This document shows positions 29,685-40,112 of a stretch of 64,000 nucleotides of DNA, one piece after another. The translations under genes were made by a program, and so were the position numbers. This stretch comes from Flavobacterium commune (lineage in GTDB: Bacteria; Bacteroidota; Bacteroidia; Flavobacteriales; Flavobacteriaceae), in NCBI RefSeq assembly GCF_001857965.1, contig NZ_CP017774.1:186001-250000 (forward strand), read 5' to 3'. The number at the start of each line of letters is the position of its first letter. Position 1 is the stretch's first letter. The notes under the pieces are model-generated. The model did no database searches. It saw only the letters and a program-made list of their open reading frames with translations, and had not been told where the DNA came from.

Positions 29685-31220
29685 ATGCTAGTAAAAGTCT
29701 ATGGAAGTGCCGTTTTTGGTGTAGAAGCCACAACTATAACAGTTGAAGTAAATATAGATAAAGGAGTGGGCTACCATTTAGTTGGTTTACCTGACAATGC
29801 GATAAAAGAAAGTAGTTACCGAATTGCCGCTGCATTAAAAAACAATTCTTATATGCTACCCGGTAAAAAAATTACCATTAATATGGCTCCAGCCGATTTA
29901 CGCAAAGAAGGTTCAGCTTACGACCTTACTCTTGCTCTGGGTATTCTTGTTGCTTCAGGACAAATTAAAGGAGAAGAAATTGACCAATACATTATTATGG
30001 GCGAATTATCACTTGATGGAAGTTTACAACCCATAAAAGGAGCTTTACCCATAGCTATTAAAGCAAAAGAAGAAGGTTTTAAAGGTTTCTTTCTCCCGAA
30101 ACAAAATGTAAAAGAAGCCGCCATAGTAAAAGGACTAGATGTTTATGGTATTGAAAATGTACAGGAAATCATTGATTTCTTTGAAGGAAAAGGCAATTTG
30201 GAACCCACAAAAATCGATACCAGAGCCGAATTCTATAAAGATTTAGATTTCCCGGAATTTGATTTTTCTGATGTTAAAGGACAAGAAAGCATTAAAAGAT
30301 GTATGGAAATTGCCGCTGCCGGCGGACATAATATCATATTAATTGGCCCTCCGGGAGCAGGAAAAACAATGCTCGCAAAGCGTTTACCAAGTATTCTTCC
30401 ACCAATGACTTTGCACGAAGCACTGGAAACCACTAAAATTCATAGTGTAGCCGGAAAACTCAAAGAAGTTGGATTAATGAATCAAAGACCTTTCCGCAGC
30501 CCGCACCACACGATTTCAAACGTAGCGCTAGTTGGCGGAGGCAGTTATCCGCAACCGGGAGAAATATCGATGGCACATAACGGCGTTTTATTTTTAGATG
30601 AATTACCCGAATTCAAACGCGATGTTCTTGAAGTTATGCGCCAACCTCTAGAAGACAGGGAAGTAACTATTTCGAGAGCCAAATTTACAGTAACTTATCC
30701 TTCTTCATTTATGTTAGTAGCCAGCATGAATCCGAGTCCTAGTGGATTTTTCAATGATCCAAACGCCGCTCAAACCGCTTCTCCTTATGAAATGCAACGT
30801 TATTTAAGTAAAATCTCCGGACCATTATTAGACCGAATTGACATTCATATTGAAGTAACGCCGGTTCCTTTCGAAAAATTATCGGATAATCAAAAAACCG
30901 AAAACAGCATGAGTATTCGAAAAAGAGTAACAGCAGCGCGCGAAATTCAATCTACCCGATTTGAAACAATGGACAATATCCATTACAATGCACAAATGAG
31001 TACCAAACACATCAGAGAATATTGTGTACTGGACGAAGATTCAAAATCATTATTGAAAAATGCTATGGAACGATTGAATCTTTCGGCCCGGGCCTACGAT
31101 CGAATTTTAAAAGTAGCACGCACCATCGCCGACTTAGAAGCCTCTGAAGATGTAATTTCTAATCACATTGCCGAAGCCATTCAATACCGAAGTTTGGATA
31201 GAGATGGGTGGTTGGGGTAA
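29685..31220 (+). CDS. YifB/ComM family Mg-chelatase-like AAA ATPase
   Basis: A 511-residue protein with an N-terminal Lon-protease-like domain (about 20-145), a central Mg-chelatase AAA+ domain with Walker [11 protein letters not shown] and Walker [10 protein letters not shown], and a C-terminal ComM-type domain ([17 protein letters not shown]). In naturally transformable bacteria ComM is a branch-migration helicase that promotes recombination of incoming DNA. This role is plausible but unproven here. The gene is monocistronic. Confidence 0.9.
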   Translation: MLVKVYGSAVFGVEATTITVEVNIDKGVGYHLVGLPDNAIKESSYRIAAALKNNSYMLPGKKITINMAPADLRKEGSAYDLTLALGILVASGQIKGEEIDQYIIMGELSLDGSLQPIKGALPIAIKAKEEGFKGFFLPKQNVKEAAIVKGLDVYGIENVQEIIDFFEGKGNLEPTKIDTRAEFYKDLDFPEFDFSDVKGQESIKRCMEIAAAGGHNIILIGPPGAGKTMLAKRLPSILPPMTLHEALETTKIHSVAGKLKEVGLMNQRPFRSPHHTISNVALVGGGSYPQPGEISMAHNGVLFLDELPEFKRDVLEVMRQPLEDREVTISRAKFTVTYPSSFMLVASMNPSPSGFFNDPNAAQTASPYEMQRYLSKISGPLLDRIDIHIEVTPVPFEKLSDNQKTENSMSIRKRVTAAREIQSTRFETMDNIHYNAQMSTKHIREYCVLDEDSKSLLKNAMERLNLSARAYDRILKVARTIADLEASEDVISNHIAEAIQYRSLDRDGWLG

Positions 31221-31241
31221 TTAGATTTTTGAATGCGGATT

Positions 31242-31325
31242 AACGATTCTTGATTTCAGATTCTGTGTTAGTTATAAAAATAATTTGTTTTCAATGACTA
31301 TAAAAATCTGAAATCAAGAATCGTT
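31242..31325. repeat. Long inverted repeat between convergent genes
   Basis: A perfect 19-base repeat, arms at 31242-31260 and 31307-31325 (core ATTCTTGATTTCAGA), extends outward with gaps through TAGATTTTTGA. It lies between the converging ComM-like and dsbD-like genes and could end transcription both ways. Confidence 0.6.
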
Positions 31326-31347
31326 TAATCAAAAATCTACAATCATT

Positions 31348-33393
31348 TTATTTAAACTTAGCTATTCCAGCTTTCAACCAATTGTAATATTCTTCGACAC
31401 CAACATAACTAATCGTTGGATTTTCAGTATTTAAACTATTACCTTCTAAATCGGTTAATACATACAAAGGCTGCGTATTGGTTTTGTATTTAGAAATCAT
31501 AAAATCAGTCCACTTCTCTCCTATTGTTTTTATTTCTTCACCAGTACTTGGCGAAATAAACTGCTGCTCTTTAGGTAAATCCCTTTTATCATCTACATAT
31601 AATGATATGAGAACAATTTTATCTTTTAAAATTGGTAAAACTTTGGCATCTGACCAAACATTGTTTTCCATTTTTCGACAATTCACACAAGCAAACCCTG
31701 TAAAATCAAGCATAATTGGTTTGTTTACTTTTTTGGCGTAAGCCAATCCATATTGGTAATTATCAAAAACAAGCAACCCATGAGGACCTATTTTTCCACC
31801 TTCAGGCAAATCAATTTTAGCCGAATTTCCACCCGAAACACTTAATCCCATTGGACTTTCGCTGTATTGCATTGGTGGTGGAAATGCGCTGATTATTTTC
31901 AAAGGTGCTCCCCAAAGTCCCGGAATTAAATAAATAGTAAAAGTTAACACCAACAATCCCATGCCTAATCGTCCAACCGAAATGTGCGTAATCGGGCTAT
32001 CATGCGGTAAACTTATCTTTCCAAATAAATACAAGGCTAAAGCTCCAAAAATAGCTATCCAAATAGCTAAAAATACTTCTCTTTCCAATATATGCAATTG
32101 CAAAACCAAATCGGCATTCGATAAAAATTTAAAAGCCAAAGCCAATTCTAAGAATCCTAAAAATACTTTTACCGTATTCAACCAGCCTCCCGATTTAGGT
32201 AACGAATTCAACCAACCCGGAAACATAGCAAATAACATAAATGGCAAGGCCAAAGCCAATGAAAAACCAAGCATTCCTATTATAGGTGCAATTCCTCCAT
32301 TGGAAGCAGCTTCAACCAACAATGTTCCTACAATAGGTCCTGTACAGGAAAAAGAAACAACCGCCAAGGCTAATGCCATAAATACAATTCCAATAACTCC
32401 TCCTTTATCAGCCTGACTATCCACTTTATTGGCCCAGGAATTAGGTAACATAATTTCGAAAGCTCCTAAAAATGAAACCGCAAAAACTACTAATAACACA
32501 AAAAATAACAGATTAAACCAAACATTAGTTGACAAAGCATTTAAGGCATCGGCACCAAAAATCCATGTGATTAAAATTCCTAATAACACATAAATTACAA
32601 TAATCGAAATTCCGTAAATAATAGCATTTCGAATTCCTTTGGCTCGTGTTTTACTTTGTTTGGTAAAAAAACTAACCGTCATAGGAATCATCGGAAATAC
32701 ACAAGGTGTCAATAAAGCTGCAAATCCGGATAAAAAAGCAATGATAAAAATGGACCAAATACTTCTTGGAGTATTTTCGGGAGCTGTTGCTACAACTTCT
32801 TTTTCAGATTTTTCAATAATATTGCTCTCGCCGAGACCAGGAGTTATCGAGTCTGTTTTTATAGTATCAACTGCTTTTTTATTCAGAACTACTTTATCCA
32901 AAACCTTCTCTTCTTGTCCCGGAGTTACAGCAACAATTGCATTATTAGCGGGAATTTGGAAAGTAAATTTCTTAGATTGATTAATACATACTTCTTTACA
33001 TACCTGATAATTCAATTCCGCTTCAATCTTGTTTAATTTTGGATTGGTTAGTTTAATTTCTTGTTGAATTTGGGCTTTTCCTTCAAAAAAAGTTTCGTTT
33101 ACTTCAAAAACATCGTTATAAGCCGTTCGGGTTTTACTTTCTTTGGCTTTGCCAATTAAACTAAAATTTCCCGATTGATTTTTAAAAACAACCTCCATAG
33201 CCAGCGGCCCTCCATCGGGAGTAAACTGCGAATACATGTGCCATTCTTTCTCAATTACCGCATTAAAAGTCAATACAAAAACACCTTCTGATTTTTGTTC
33301 TATTTTAGTTGTCCACTTTACAGGATCTAAAATTTGTGAATTGACATTGGTAAAAACCAAAAAAGCGATAAGTAGAAATAATAGTTTTTTCAT
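31348..33393 (-). CDS. DsbD family thiol:disulfide interchange protein
   Basis: A 681-residue protein of three parts: an exported N-terminal immunoglobulin-like DsbD-alpha-type domain after the signal peptide (residues 1-19), a central block of about eight membrane helices (roughly 210-480, with CVFPMIPMT and FSCTGPIVG carrying the electron-relay cysteines), and a C-terminal thioredoxin-like domain with FACVNCRKME near residue 568. It moves reducing power from cytoplasmic thioredoxin to periplasmic thiols. Its start codon overlaps the tilS stop by one base (TAATG), indicating translational coupling. Confidence 0.9.
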   Translation of the reverse strand: MKKLLFLLIAFLVFTNVNSQILDPVKWTTKIEQKSEGVFVLTFNAVIEKEWHMYSQFTPDGGPLAMEVVFKNQSGNFSLIGKAKESKTRTAYNDVFEVNETFFEGKAQIQQEIKLTNPKLNKIEAELNYQVCKEVCINQSKKFTFQIPANNAIVAVTPGQEEKVLDKVVLNKKAVDTIKTDSITPGLGESNIIEKSEKEVVATAPENTPRSIWSIFIIAFLSGFAALLTPCVFPMIPMTVSFFTKQSKTRAKGIRNAIIYGISIIVIYVLLGILITWIFGADALNALSTNVWFNLLFFVLLVVFAVSFLGAFEIMLPNSWANKVDSQADKGGVIGIVFMALALAVVSFSCTGPIVGTLLVEAASNGGIAPIIGMLGFSLALALPFMLFAMFPGWLNSLPKSGGWLNTVKVFLGFLELALAFKFLSNADLVLQLHILEREVFLAIWIAIFGALALYLFGKISLPHDSPITHISVGRLGMGLLVLTFTIYLIPGLWGAPLKIISAFPPPMQYSESPMGLSVSGGNSAKIDLPEGGKIGPHGLLVFDNYQYGLAYAKKVNKPIMLDFTGFACVNCRKMENNVWSDAKVLPILKDKIVLISLYVDDKRDLPKEQQFISPSTGEEIKTIGEKWTDFMISKYKTNTQPLYVLTDLEGNSLNTENPTISYVGVEEYYNWLKAGIAKFK

Positions 33394-34703
33394 TATTGCA
33401 ATGCTATTTTTAATATATTTTTTGTAGAATTATCAATTTTAAATCGTTCATCTTGTCGAATACCAAGCACCCAGACAATTTGATCTGCCGACCATAAAAC
33501 CCAACAATTTTCTTTTTCTAATAAAGATAATTTTTCGTCTTTAAAAAGTTTGCTCAGTTTTTTAGACTTTCCATTCATTCCAAAAGGCTGAAAAGAATCC
33601 CCTTCTTCCCATCGTTTCAAAATCAATGGATAAACCAATTTATCCTGGTCAACAAATATAATTGAATTTGAAGCTCCTGAAATGTCGTCTGCTCTAGAAA
33701 AAGTAAGATTTAAGGGAAAATTAACTTCTCTAACATTTTTTTCTATAAAATACACCTCAACTTCCTTTTCCTGAAGAATCGGACTCAACATCAATACTTC
33801 TCTATCTTTCAACAAACGATAATTTGGAGCATAAACCTGCTTCCCGGATTGACTTTCGACCAAAGCATAAATATCTTCCCAAGCAGTAAAGCCAAATTCA
33901 TGCAACCATTGGTACAAATAGGATCTATAATTGGGTAATCTTAGCAACTGATTCAAATCAAAAACTATGGTTTCACCTTCTTCTCTTGCTACTTGCTGGT
34001 ACACCATAATAGCAGCATCTTCAACTAATTCCTGAGATTCTTTTAAATGCGATTGCGTTTTTTGAAAAGATTCCATAAACTGCGGATTCAATTCTTTCAA
34101 CAAGGGAACTAAATGATGTCTGATTTTATTTCGTAAATATTTATCCGAAGCATTGCTGCTGTCTTCTCGCCATTGAATGTTATTTTCTTTGGCATAAACC
34201 AAAATTTCTGCTCTTGTAAAAGGCAAAATCGGACGTACAATTTTATCGTTTTGAGCCGGAATTCCAAGCAAACCTTCTAATCCGGTTCCGCGACTCAAAT
34301 TGATTAAAAAAGTTTCTATAGTATCATCGGCATGATGTGCCGTTAAAATGTAATCGTAATTTTCGGTTTCTAACAATTCGTAAAACCAATTGTAACGCAA
34401 TTCCCGGGCTGCAATTTGTGTTGAAAGTTTGTAATCTTGAGCAAAAGTTTCGGTATCAAACTGAGTCAAAAAAAGCGGAATTTCATTTTCATTAGCATAT
34501 TCCTGAATAAAATTCTGATCACCAAAACTCTCTAATCCTCTTAACTGAAAATTACAATGTGCTAAAGCAATAGAATAGTGTAATTCTCTAAACAAATGAA
34601 CCATAACCATACTGTCAATTCCCCCGCTGGTAGCCATAAGTAGTTTGCTCTTTTCTAAAAAAGGAAAATTTTGACTGATATGTTTTTTGAGTTTGTCGAG
34701 CAT
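33393..34703 (-). CDS. tilS: tRNA(Ile)-lysidine synthase
   Basis: A 436-residue enzyme that converts the wobble cytidine of tRNA-Ile(CAU) to lysidine, letting it read AUA codons. The N-terminal PP-loop ATSGGIDSMVMVHLF and the motifs CNFQLRG and HHADDTIETFLINL are diagnostic; a C-terminal TilS domain follows. It is the middle gene of pabB-tilS-dsbD, starting 5 bases after pabB ends and overlapping dsbD by one base. Confidence 0.94.
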   Translation of the reverse strand: MLDKLKKHISQNFPFLEKSKLLMATSGGIDSMVMVHLFRELHYSIALAHCNFQLRGLESFGDQNFIQEYANENEIPLFLTQFDTETFAQDYKLSTQIAARELRYNWFYELLETENYDYILTAHHADDTIETFLINLSRGTGLEGLLGIPAQNDKIVRPILPFTRAEILVYAKENNIQWREDSSNASDKYLRNKIRHHLVPLLKELNPQFMESFQKTQSHLKESQELVEDAAIMVYQQVAREEGETIVFDLNQLLRLPNYRSYLYQWLHEFGFTAWEDIYALVESQSGKQVYAPNYRLLKDREVLMLSPILQEKEVEVYFIEKNVREVNFPLNLTFSRADDISGASNSIIFVDQDKLVYPLILKRWEEGDSFQPFGMNGKSKKLSKLFKDEKLSLLEKENCWVLWSADQIVWVLGIRQDERFKIDNSTKNILKIALQ

Positions 34704-34708
34704 AGTAT

Positions 34709-35995
34709 TTATTTTAAGACTTCAAACATGGCCTTGGCTTTGAGTAAACATTCTTCATATTCTTTCTCAGGAACAGAAAGCGAAGTAATGGCACTTCCTA
34801 CCGAAAAAGACAAATACTGATTGTGCTGATTGTACAAAATACTTCGAATAACCACATTAAAATCAAAATTGCCTTCGGGAGTAAAATAACCCACTGCTCC
34901 ACTGTACAAACCTCTTTTAGTTTCTTCCAGTTCTTCGATAATTTTCATCACCGAAATCTTGGGTGCTCCTGTCATACTACCCATTGGAAAAGTATGTCTT
35001 AAAGCATCTACAGCAGCGTATTGTGCATCTAATTTTGAAGTAATGGTAGAAATCATTTGGTGCACTTGCAAGAAAGAGTAAATACCACACAATTCAGTTA
35101 CTTGCACCGAACCTTTTTGTGCCGTATGAGATAAATCATTTCGAACCAAATCGGTTATCATAATATTTTCGGCACGTTCTTTAGCATCAGCCGCTAATTT
35201 ATTTTTAGATTCTTCGTCTTTAATTGGGTCTAAAAATCGTTTGGCTGTTCCTTTTATCGGCTGAGAAATCAACAAATCCCCGTCTTTTTTTAAATAACGC
35301 TCCGGCGAAGCAGATAACAAAAATTGTTTGTGATTTTTAAAAAATACGGCAAAAGGCGGTTTCGAAATTTCATTCAACTTTAAAAAAGTATCCAAAGGAT
35401 CAATTCGGGCATTTTCGGCATAAAACTCCATGCAAAAATTAGCTTCATACAAATCGCCATGATGAATGTGTTCCAGCATTTTAGACACTTTTTCGCGATA
35501 TGCCTCTGCGGAAATTCGTTGTTGAATTGTGATATTGGTTTCTAAAGTCTCAAAATTAACCGCAATACCTCTAATTTCTTCCCAATCGGATTCAAATTCA
35601 TCATCACAAAAATGCAAATAACGAATTTCAAGTTGTTTTCCTTTGGCTAAAAATAGTTTTTGGGGCTGAAAGAAAAACAAATCAGGAAATTCTAATCCAT
35701 CAAAATTTTTCGAAACTAAGTTCTCTGTATCATTTTTTAAATCATAAGACAAATAACCAAATAACCAATCTTTGCTGGTTTGTTGGTACTGCTTTAAATC
35801 TTCAAAAGCATTAAAATAGTCTGTTTTGATCGAAGTAAAAGCATCAACAGCCAGAATCCAATCGTAGCTGGAATAGTCTTGCTGATACTGGTTGCTATCC
35901 ATAAAAGTCACTTCCCTAAACTGTTGTGACCACAATAAAAGCTGTTTTTTTATATCGACGAGATGCGTTATGTCTTGTAAAAAGGATGTTCTCAA
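34709..35995 (-). CDS. pabB: Aminodeoxychorismate synthase component I
   Basis: A 428-residue chorismate-binding enzyme that forms 4-amino-4-deoxychorismate for folate synthesis. The C-terminal half carries the family blocks LLSASPERYLKK, QPIKGTAKR, LVRNDLSHTA and TFPMGSMTGAPKI. The PIKGT motif fits PabB rather than TrpE. It heads the minus-strand operon pabB-tilS-dsbD, an arrangement seen in flavobacteria. The amidotransferase subunit PabA is not in the window. Confidence 0.88.
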   Translation of the reverse strand: MRTSFLQDITHLVDIKKQLLLWSQQFREVTFMDSNQYQQDYSSYDWILAVDAFTSIKTDYFNAFEDLKQYQQTSKDWLFGYLSYDLKNDTENLVSKNFDGLEFPDLFFFQPQKLFLAKGKQLEIRYLHFCDDEFESDWEEIRGIAVNFETLETNITIQQRISAEAYREKVSKMLEHIHHGDLYEANFCMEFYAENARIDPLDTFLKLNEISKPPFAVFFKNHKQFLLSASPERYLKKDGDLLISQPIKGTAKRFLDPIKDEESKNKLAADAKERAENIMITDLVRNDLSHTAQKGSVQVTELCGIYSFLQVHQMISTITSKLDAQYAAVDALRHTFPMGSMTGAPKISVMKIIEELEETKRGLYSGAVGYFTPEGNFDFNVVIRSILYNQHNQYLSFSVGSAITSLSVPEKEYEECLLKAKAMFEVLK

Positions 35996-36113
35996 AGCAA
36001 AATTTTAAAAAGTAAAATTACAATAAAAAAAAATAGTTTCTCCGGAAGAAATTACACAAAACTTTTGCTTAGTTAAACAAATATTAAAAAAGATTTTTCT
36101 TACTCAAAAACCT

Positions 36114-36121
36114 TATATTTG
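36114..36121 (+). promoter_or_regulatory. -7 box of the DUF4349 lipoprotein gene
   Basis: TATATTTG matches TAnnTTTG; the start codon lies 71 bases on. The -33 region is weak. Confidence 0.45.
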
Positions 36122-36191
36122 ATATGAAATTCAGTACAAAAATTTCAAGAAAAACCAATCAAAAAAACATCCACTTTAAAAGTATAAATCT

Positions 36192-37082
36192 ATGAACCAA
36201 ATTGTAAAAAGTAGCTTGCTATTATTCACTTTTACGACATTATTGATTAGCTGCAAAAAAGCTGAAGCACCAGAAGAACTCTCAACAAACCATGTTACTC
36301 CAGAAGCAGCAATTTCTTCTTCTGCCGCAGTAGAAAAAAAAGACAGTACCCGAAAATTTGTGCGTACTGCCGACTTAAAATTCAGAGTAAAAAATGTTCC
36401 TCAAACTACTTACGCAATTGAAAACATTATCAATAAATTTGATGGCTTTGTAACCTATACCAACTTACAAAGTAACATTATTGATGAATTTGAAACTAAA
36501 ATAAGCCAGGACAGTACCCTTGAAACCACCCGCTATAATGTGGAAAACAACATCACTATCAGAGTACCTAACAAACGTCTGGATACAGTAATCAAGTGCA
36601 TTGCTAAGCAAATTGATTTTCTGGATTATCGCATTATTAAAGCAGATGATGTTTCTCTAAAAATGCTTTCAAACCAACTCGCTCAACAGCGAAGTACTGC
36701 TAAAGAAAAAAGAGTTGAAAAAGCCATTGACAGCAAAGGCAAAAAAATCAATGATGTTATGGAAGCCGAAAATAATTTGGCAAACCAAAAAGAACAAAAA
36801 GATGCTGCTAAACTGGAAAACCTTTCGATACAGGATCAAATTAATTTCAGCACCTTATCGATTCAAATATACCAACGCGAATCGGTAAAACAGGAAATGG
36901 TTGCCAATACCAAAGATTACAACTATTACAAACCTAATATTGGAATTCGCCTACTCGATTCACTAAAAACGGGATGGAATGTTTTGCTTGATATTATTGT
37001 ATTTCTGTTTCAAATTTGGTGGTTGTTATTGATAGGTTTTGGAGGATACTTTACTTATAAAAAATACTTTATGAAAGAGTAA
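36192..37082 (+). CDS. DUF4349 domain lipoprotein
   Basis: A 296-residue lipoprotein: signal peptide with lipobox LLISC (Cys about residue 21), a spacer, then a DUF4349 domain (about 55-265) that starts KFVRTADLKFRVKNV and includes a long coiled coil (about 155-205), and a C-terminal membrane helix (about 268-288) with a positive tail. The topology suggests a protein anchored at both ends in the envelope. Function is unknown. A strong terminator follows. Confidence 0.85.
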   Translation: MNQIVKSSLLLFTFTTLLISCKKAEAPEELSTNHVTPEAAISSSAAVEKKDSTRKFVRTADLKFRVKNVPQTTYAIENIINKFDGFVTYTNLQSNIIDEFETKISQDSTLETTRYNVENNITIRVPNKRLDTVIKCIAKQIDFLDYRIIKADDVSLKMLSNQLAQQRSTAKEKRVEKAIDSKGKKINDVMEAENNLANQKEQKDAAKLENLSIQDQINFSTLSIQIYQRESVKQEMVANTKDYNYYKPNIGIRLLDSLKTGWNVLLDIIVFLFQIWWLLLIGFGGYFTYKKYFMKE

Positions 37083-37144
37083 TGTAAAAACGGTGATTGC
37101 AAGACAAAAAAATTGAATTACAAAATAACCAATCAAACAAGCAT

Positions 37145-37185
37145 AAAAAACGGCGCAAACTCTATAGAGACCTGCGCCGTTTTTT
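37145..37185 (+). terminator. Terminator after the DUF4349 gene
   Basis: AAAAAACGGCGCA pairs with TGCGCCGTTTTT across a 15-base loop; A- and T-tracts on both sides make it bidirectional. Confidence 0.88.
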
Positions 37186-37222
37186 ATCCCAAAATACCAA
37201 AGGAATCATCAATTCTAAACAA

Positions 37223-37504
37223 CTAAAACAACTTGTATATCCTGTGAATAGGAATCATTACTCCTTGTTTTAAAATAACATTTTTGTCCGTAACCGCCCA
37301 AACAGTAGTATCTACTATCTTTTTGGATTCGTTGTCCTCAAAAAAGATTTTAATTTTTGAATGTTCTAAATTGCCCAGAGACAAAGCCCGATTAATATCG
37401 CTTATTCTTGTTTTTATTTCATTATCATCGTCAAGAACATCGGTTGTTGGAAACTTAAGAGAAGCTATATCTTCTTTCTCAATGATTGCAAATTCTTCTG
37501 TCAT
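37223..37504 (-). CDS. Small hypothetical protein
   Basis: A 93-residue soluble protein without a signal peptide. It reads MTEEFAIIEKEDIASLKFPT at the start and ends in a basic-hydrophobic segment (IPIHRIYKLF). I do not recognise the family; the predicted strand-rich C-terminal half suggests a small beta domain. It lies alone on the minus strand downstream of the terminator at 37145-37185, which may also end its transcription. Confidence 0.6.
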   Translation of the reverse strand: MTEEFAIIEKEDIASLKFPTTDVLDDDNEIKTRISDINRALSLGNLEHSKIKIFFEDNESKKIVDTTVWAVTDKNVILKQGVMIPIHRIYKLF

Positions 37505-37861
37505 AATCTTAAAATTTAATTAATTACTAAGCCTAATTATTGAGTAAAACAAAATGCTTTAAAACTATTTGCTACAACAATAATCATTACTTAAAAATAA
37601 AACCTAATCTTTACTTTAAATGCCAATTTTTTATTAATTTTTTCACTATCCAATAAAAAATAATGTAACAACTTATTTCTCTTGCCTTTAGAGTAAAAGG
37701 AACATTTATTACAACAAATCCTAAATCTTGAAAATTTAGAATTAACTTTCTTTCATTAACTAAAAAACCTACTTTTGAAACTTTCTAATATTAATTCAAA
37801 GTAGCTGATTACCAATTATCAATTGAGTTCTCTTTGTTTCAACTATTGATTTTTCTAAACA
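37505..37861. promoter_or_regulatory. Divergent intergenic region with the S41 peptidase promoter
   Basis: No gene is seen. TACTTTTG at 37770-37777 is a good -7 box for the S41 gene, with a weak TTTC about 19 bases upstream, implying a leader of roughly 80 bases. The rest is AT-rich filler. Confidence 0.5.
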
Positions 37862-39430
37862 ATGAAGAAAATATTCGCACTCCTTTTTATTATATTTTTC
37901 TTTGTGCAATGCAGCAGCATAAAAAAGAACAATACTCATTTGCAACAACAAATCGGAGTAAACCAACTTAAAAAAGACGTTGATTTTGCTCAAAAAAAAA
38001 TTCAAAAACTCCATCCTAAACTGGATTATTACATCAGTAAAGAACGTTTGAATCATCATTTTGACAGTTTGAAATCTACTATTGATAAAGCAATGACTCC
38101 ACTTGAGTTTTATAAAAAAATCAGTCCTGTAGTTGCTTACATAAAACAAGGTCATAGTTATGTATTAGCTCCCGAAAAAGCATTTTCGAAAAAAGAAACC
38201 AAAGCAATTCAAAAAAAAGGAATTGGTCCCTTTTCACAATTTGATTTTTCTTTTTACAATAATAAATTATATGTTATCAAAAACAAATCGTACAACAAAT
38301 CAATAACAGCGGGAACTGAAGTCTTTTCGGTCAACGGCATAAAACCAAAAGAACTTATTGAGGAATACAATCAGTTTTACAGTTCGGATGGTTTTAATAC
38401 AACTTATAAAAAACAAATTGCCGCCAAACGATTTATTTCGGCTTTTACCACCGAATACGGAATAAAAGACAGTCTGAAATACGTTTTTAAATTAAATGAT
38501 AGTATTCAATCCTTTACCATTAAAAGATTTAAACTCGATAGTATTGAAAAAAAAGTTCAAAAACTAACTCAAAAAACTGCTGTTAAAACTCCTGCAATCA
38601 GCAGAGAGAAAAAACAGGCTTTGAGAAGAAAAAAACGAATTAACGGATACGATAAACTAAGCAATACTTTTATTAGAACACTTGATTTTTTTCAAAAAGA
38701 CAGTAGCGTAGCTATTCTAAAAATTAAAGGCTTCAAAAAAGGGAATTTCAGAAAATTTTACAAAGAAAGTTTTAGCGAAATACAAAAACAAAATACGCAA
38801 ACCCTAGTTATCGATTTAAGAAACAACGGTGGCGGTCGATTAAGCGAAATCATTAATCTTTATAGCTACCTCTCAGACTCTACTTTTGTATTCTTAAAAA
38901 AATCAGAAGTCGTTTCCAGAGCCAGTATGTTTGAAGGTGCTTATTTCAACAAAGGTTCTTTTCCTGTAAAAGCTGTAAAAGCCATTTTCTCGCCATTTGT
39001 TTACGGTTATTTGCTGTTTTCTGTTCATAAAGACAAAGACGGCAAGAATTATATTTCCTCCGAAACCCAACCTCAAAAAATCGATAAAAAAGCCTTTAAA
39101 GGAAAAATTTATGTATTGATAAACGGAGCTAGTTTTTCGGCTTCAAGTATTTTATCTTCCAATTTAAAAGGCAGTGAAAGAGCCACATTTCTAGGTGAAG
39201 AAACGGGTGGCGATTATAACGGTACAGTAGCCGGATTTATGCCAATTGTAACATTACCGCATTCAAAACTAAAAGTTAGAATTGGAATAATGAACATAGC
39301 TCCCTATTATCAAACTGAAATCTTTGGACATGGTATTTACCCTGATGTACCTATAATTCCTTCATTAGAAGACCAAATTCAGGGAAAAGATCCTGAACTG
39401 AACTGGATTTTAAACCAAAAACAACAATAA
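37862..39430 (+). CDS. S41 family peptidase, lipoprotein
   Basis: A 522-residue exported protein with a lipoprotein signal (FFFVQCSS, Cys about residue 18). The C-terminal half is a tail-specific-protease (S41) domain: VIDLRNNGGGRLSEIINLYS, then VLINGASFSASSILSSNLKG containing the likely nucleophile Ser, and GEETGGDYNGT. A central basic insertion (about 235-270, rich in Lys and Arg) is unusual. No clear PDZ domain is visible, although residues 110-160 occupy its usual place. It is probably an envelope protease. Confidence 0.85.
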   Translation: MKKIFALLFIIFFFVQCSSIKKNNTHLQQQIGVNQLKKDVDFAQKKIQKLHPKLDYYISKERLNHHFDSLKSTIDKAMTPLEFYKKISPVVAYIKQGHSYVLAPEKAFSKKETKAIQKKGIGPFSQFDFSFYNNKLYVIKNKSYNKSITAGTEVFSVNGIKPKELIEEYNQFYSSDGFNTTYKKQIAAKRFISAFTTEYGIKDSLKYVFKLNDSIQSFTIKRFKLDSIEKKVQKLTQKTAVKTPAISREKKQALRRKKRINGYDKLSNTFIRTLDFFQKDSSVAILKIKGFKKGNFRKFYKESFSEIQKQNTQTLVIDLRNNGGGRLSEIINLYSYLSDSTFVFLKKSEVVSRASMFEGAYFNKGSFPVKAVKAIFSPFVYGYLLFSVHKDKDGKNYISSETQPQKIDKKAFKGKIYVLINGASFSASSILSSNLKGSERATFLGEETGGDYNGTVAGFMPIVTLPHSKLKVRIGIMNIAPYYQTEIFGHGIYPDVPIIPSLEDQIQGKDPELNWILNQKQQ

Positions 39431-39610
39431 TTTTTTTTCAATAACCAAAATGGAATTTGAATTGTCTGTAGTTTAGACTAGTATAATTGATTTTTGAAAT
39501 TATCATTACTACTTATTTTTGTAATTGCAATTGATTTTTAACGCAAGCAAACATCGCTATTTCTTTAAAAATCATTAACTTAGTAGAACCAATTTTAAAC
39601 ATACAGCAAT

Positions 39611-40033
39611 ATGAACAACGTAAAAGAATTAAATAAATGGGCCAATGCGCACACTTATTTCAGCTTAGATTTAGTACGAATTGCACTTGGAGTGTTTTTA
39701 TTCGTAAAAGGAGTCCATTTTATCACTAATATTCAATATTTAGTCGATTTGATTTCTCCTATTGACAAAATTGGAGGGGGAATGTTTATGGTTCACTACA
39801 TTACTCCTGCCCACATGATTGGAGGAATAATGATTGCTTTTGGGTTACTGACCCGTTGGGCTATCATAGCACAATTACCTATTTTAATAGGTGCTGTTTT
39901 AGTAAATTTTATGGGGCAAATGCAATCTGAGAGTTTATTTCTTGCCTTAGGTACTTTGATGGTTTGTTTGTTTTTCTTAGTGTATGGAAGCGGGAAAAAC
40001 TCAGCCGATTATTATTTTAAAATGTATCAATAA
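39611..40033 (+). CDS. DoxX family membrane protein
   Basis: A 140-residue protein with four membrane helices (about 20-40, 60-80, 85-105, 112-130). The pattern DLVRIALGVFLFVKGVHF is typical of DoxX-like proteins, whose members range from quinol oxidase subunits to redox-stress proteins. The specific role cannot be assigned. It is followed by an intrinsic terminator. Confidence 0.82.
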   Translation: MNNVKELNKWANAHTYFSLDLVRIALGVFLFVKGVHFITNIQYLVDLISPIDKIGGGMFMVHYITPAHMIGGIMIAFGLLTRWAIIAQLPILIGAVLVNFMGQMQSESLFLALGTLMVCLFFLVYGSGKNSADYYFKMYQ

Positions 40034-40084
40034 AATTCAATTATAAAACTGATTTGCACAATACAGCAAATCTTTATACTACTT

Positions 40085-40112
40085 AAAGCCCGATTTTATC
40101 GGGCTTTTTTTT
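40085..40112 (+). terminator. Terminator after the DoxX gene
   Basis: AAAGCCCGAT-TT-ATCGGGCTTT followed by a T-run. Confidence 0.88.

Noticed and set aside
32639..32980. Plus-strand frame opposite dsbD
   Set aside because: It is embedded in the dsbD coding sequence and has no recognisable features.
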